From W1P20-047 sp045118335 (GTDB lineage: Bacteria; Actinomycetota; Coriobacteriia; Coriobacteriales; Eggerthellaceae), in contig JBGUXY010000043.1 in the NCBI GenBank assembly GCA_045118335.1, forward strand, positions 1 through 64,000: DNA of 64,000 nt. Reading direction: 5' to 3'. Below the pieces are notes generated by a model. That model worked only from the letters and a program-made list of their open reading frames with translations, was not told where the DNA came from and did not search any database. This document shows, one piece after another, positions 62,271 through 64,000 of this stretch; position 1 is the first letter of the stretch, and the number at the start of each line of letters is the position of its first letter. The position numbers and the translations under genes are program-made.

Positions 62271-63247
62271 GGCACGTGCTCGCAATGGCCATAGGGTTTG
62301 CCTTGGACCTGCTGTTGGGCGACCCGTACACGTGGCCGCATCCCATCCGGTGGATAGGCAAGCTCATCGCGGCGCTGGAACAGCTGTTGCGCAAGGTGTT
62401 TCCTAAAACGCCAGGCGGCGAACGTTTTGCCGGAATCGCGCTCGTCGTGCTGGTCGCGGGGCTTTCTCTGGCATGTGCCGCAGGGCTGCTGTGGGTATGT
62501 GCGCTCGTCAGCTGGTGGCTGGCGCTTGCGGTGGAAAGCGTGCTGTGCTATCAGATGCTGGCGACGAAGTGCCTTCGCGACGAGAGCATGAAGGTTGCAA
62601 ACGCCCTTGAGCATGGAAGCTTGGATGATGCCCGGCATGCTGTGAGCATGATTGTCGGTCGCGACACGCAGCGTCTCGATGAGGCAGGGGTTGCGAAAGC
62701 TGCCATCGAGACGATTGCCGAAAACGTTGCCGATGGCGTCATCGCCCCGTTGCTGTTCATGGCGTTGGGTGGAGCGCCCCTTGGCGTGTTCTACAAGGCG
62801 GTCAACACCATGGATTCCATGGTGGGGTACAAAAACGACAGGTATCGCCACTTCGGGACGGCTGCGGCGAAGCTCGACGACCTGCTCAACTTCATCCCCG
62901 CGCGCATTGCGGGTCTGATCATGTGCCTGGCTGCAAGGTTCACGGGGCTTGATGGTGCTGGCGCCTGGAGGGTATTCAAACGCGATCGCCTGGCGCATTC
63001 TTCCCCGAACTCCGCCCATACCGAAGCCGCCTGTGCGGGCGCGTTGGGCATACAGCTTGCGGGAAGCAACTACTATTTCGGCAAGCTGGTGGAAAAACCC
63101 ACCATCGGAGACGCGACCCGTCCCGTCGAAACCGCCGACATTGCGCGGGCGAATCGGCTCATGTACGCCACCGCCTTCATGGGCCTTATCGTCTCGCTCG
63201 TCATTTGCGCTTCTTTGTTCCTAGTCTTGGGAGGCATGGCGTGGTAA
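62267..63247 (+). CDS. cbiB: adenosylcobinamide-phosphate synthase
   Basis: Membrane enzyme that attaches aminopropanol phosphate to adenosylcobyric acid. 326 residues. LDLLLGDPYTWPHPIRWIGK, RDTQRLDEAGVAKAAIETIAENV and AVNTMDSMVGYKNDRY are diagnostic. The ATG overlaps the cbiA stop (ATGA). Its stop overlaps the start of a small Cys-rich ORF, which separates it from cobD, the supplier of its co-substrate. Confidence 0.95.
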   Translation: MRHVLAMAIGFALDLLLGDPYTWPHPIRWIGKLIAALEQLLRKVFPKTPGGERFAGIALVVLVAGLSLACAAGLLWVCALVSWWLALAVESVLCYQMLATKCLRDESMKVANALEHGSLDDARHAVSMIVGRDTQRLDEAGVAKAAIETIAENVADGVIAPLLFMALGGAPLGVFYKAVNTMDSMVGYKNDRYRHFGTAAAKLDDLLNFIPARIAGLIMCLAARFTGLDGAGAWRVFKRDRLAHSSPNSAHTEAACAGALGIQLAGSNYYFGKLVEKPTIGDATRPVETADIARANRLMYATAFMGLIVSLVICASLFLVLGGMAW

Positions 63248-63363
63248 TGTGCGCGTATTGCCTCGTCGAGCATGACACGGAAGGCTTGGCTTGCAACTGG
63301 ATCGATTGCGGTTTCTTGCCCTTCGAATCGGCGGGGTCTTGCTTTGAGAGGGGAAGGTTCTAG
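63247..63363 (+). CDS. 38-residue cysteine-rich small ORF
   Basis: The ATG shares one base with the cbiB stop (TAATG), a classic coupling arrangement, and the TAG is 4 bp before the cobD ATG. The 38 residues hold five cysteines (2, 5, 16, 21, 32), in a MCAYC...CNWIDC...SC pattern, and three aromatic residues. It could be a small metal-binding protein or a fragment related to the Cys-rich domain at the end of the 38827 protein. It fills the cbiB-cobD gap almost exactly, which supports real translation. No family was recognised. Confidence 0.45.
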   Translation: MCAYCLVEHDTEGLACNWIDCGFLPFESAGSCFERGRF

Positions 63364-63367
63364 CGCG

Positions 63368-64000
63368 ATGTCGCAGATGACGCGTTTCGAGCATGGCGGC
63401 GATGTTTACACGCACGAAGGCGTGGTGGACTTTTCCGCCAACATCAACCCGTTGGGCATGCCGCGGCGGGTACTCGATGCCTTGCGTGAAAGCGTCCAGA
63501 GCTTCGATGCGTATCCCGATTTGGAATGCCGTCAGCTGCGTGCGTCCTTGGCACGCGCCGAAGGCGTGCCTGCGAGCCAGATTCTGTGCACGGCAGGCGC
63601 CACCGATCTCATGCACCGCATCTGCACGGCTCTGAAACCTCAGAAGGCGTTGGTGACGGCCCCCTGTTTTTCCGGCTATGAACAGGCCTTGGAACAATCT
63701 GGCATTGAAATCGCCCGCCACCCCCTCCGCGAAGAAGATGGCTTTAATCTCACGGCTTCCATCCTAGAACACATCGTTTTGACTCCCGCAGCCAATTCTG
63801 AACATTCCATAGATGGCAAAGTCAGCGATGCCGTTTCTGGTGAGTGCAGCAGTCCTGCCGCCCACCCAAGCGCACCTTGGCGTGCGCCGCGGTCTGCACA
63901 AGGGGCCGATGCGCAGCTAGAACCGGCTGCAACGTCGGCGGCTTCCGCCGTTCGCAAAAACGGAAGAAACCTCTTGTTTTTGTGCTCGCCGAACAACCCG
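63368..64000 (+). CDS. cobD: threonine-phosphate decarboxylase CobD, N-terminal part (cut by window edge)
   Basis: PLP enzyme that decarboxylates L-threonine-O-phosphate to aminopropanol phosphate for CbiB. 211 codons are visible. FEHGGDVYTHEGVVDFSANI and NPLG at the start, the YPD region, GATDLMHRI and SPNNP are typical of the histidinol-phosphate/CobD aminotransferase family; the PLP lysine is beyond the edge. Between EHIVL and LLFLCSPNNP there is an unusual Ser/Ala/Pro-rich insert of about 60 residues (about 138-200). GGGGAAGG lies 13 nt before the ATG, inside the small upstream ORF. Confidence 0.85.
   Translation, partial: MSQMTRFEHGGDVYTHEGVVDFSANINPLGMPRRVLDALRESVQSFDAYPDLECRQLRASLARAEGVPASQILCTAGATDLMHRICTALKPQKALVTAPCFSGYEQALEQSGIEIARHPLREEDGFNLTASILEHIVLTPAANSEHSIDGKVSDAVSGECSSPAAHPSAPWRAPRSAQGADAQLEPAATSAASAVRKNGRNLLFLCSPNNP

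Noticed and set aside
1..64000. CRISPR arrays, rRNA, prophage genes or a transposase
   Set aside because: No regularly spaced repeats, rRNA segments, integrase or transposase frames were recognised; the palindromic elements are all non-coding.

Overview
The window reads as one end of a Bacillota-like or, more likely, Coriobacteriia (Actinomycetota, Eggerthellaceae-type) chromosome of an anaerobe. The case rests on high GC, many GTG/TTG starts, lysine made through LL-diaminopimelate aminotransferase, formate-THF ligase, a type III glutamine synthetase, menaquinone methylation, orphan hydrogenase-maturation genes, a Tat system and an oxygen-independent cobalamin pathway. No rRNA, tRNA, CRISPR or prophage was recognised. 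The taxonomic call is inference from gene content only.

Left part (1-20,500), mostly housekeeping. On the minus strand lie glnN (cut by the edge), dapL, dapF and gltD-gltB, a nitrogen-assimilation and lysine/peptidoglycan block. pyrG diverges from gltB. Then follow a class I fructose-bisphosphate aldolase with a clear terminator, an MFS exporter, an MBL-fold hydrolase and bioY. A 202-bp element with 46-bp perfect inverted arms separates bioY from a minus-strand two-component system, whose kinase seems to use an ATC start. coaX and fhs follow on the plus strand.

Middle part (20,500-36,200). A 2205-residue LPXTG surface protein with fibro-slime and Cna-B-like domains is followed by a 39-bp perfect inverted repeat. 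Next come tsaE and a TsaB-RimI-TsaD triple fusion, so most of the t6A machinery sits in two reading frames. These are followed by ubiE/menG, an amidohydrolase, a small membrane protein, tatA/B, tatC and hypA-hypB. The hyp genes are bracketed by palindromic elements of one family.

Right part (36,300-64,000), about 27 kb devoted to cobalamin. cobT, cobU, cobS and a tri-domain CobU-like/CobC/Cys-rich protein form the nucleotide-loop module. A cobalamin riboswitch follows, probably acting on translation through an anti-Shine-Dalgarno sequence. It controls a Tat-exported CbiK-like lipoprotein, two paired membrane-anchored beta-domain proteins, an ABC-2 transporter, a BtuF/FecB-like binding protein carrying the same beta domain, and its FecCD permease and ATPase. 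Then comes an almost complete pathway from glutamyl-tRNA: cbiL, cytosolic cbiK, hemA-cysG(N), hemC, cobA-hemD, cbiD, cbiF, cbiG, cbiH, cbiJ, cbiET, cbiA, cbiB, a 38-codon Cys-rich ORF and cobD (cut by the right edge). hemB, hemL, cbiC, cbiP and a corrinoid adenosyltransferase are not seen and may lie outside.

The best candidate for an undescribed system is the block at 40,290-49,160: an exported cobaltochelatase homologue with its own surface proteins, exporter and importer, placed under B12 control directly before the intracellular pathway.
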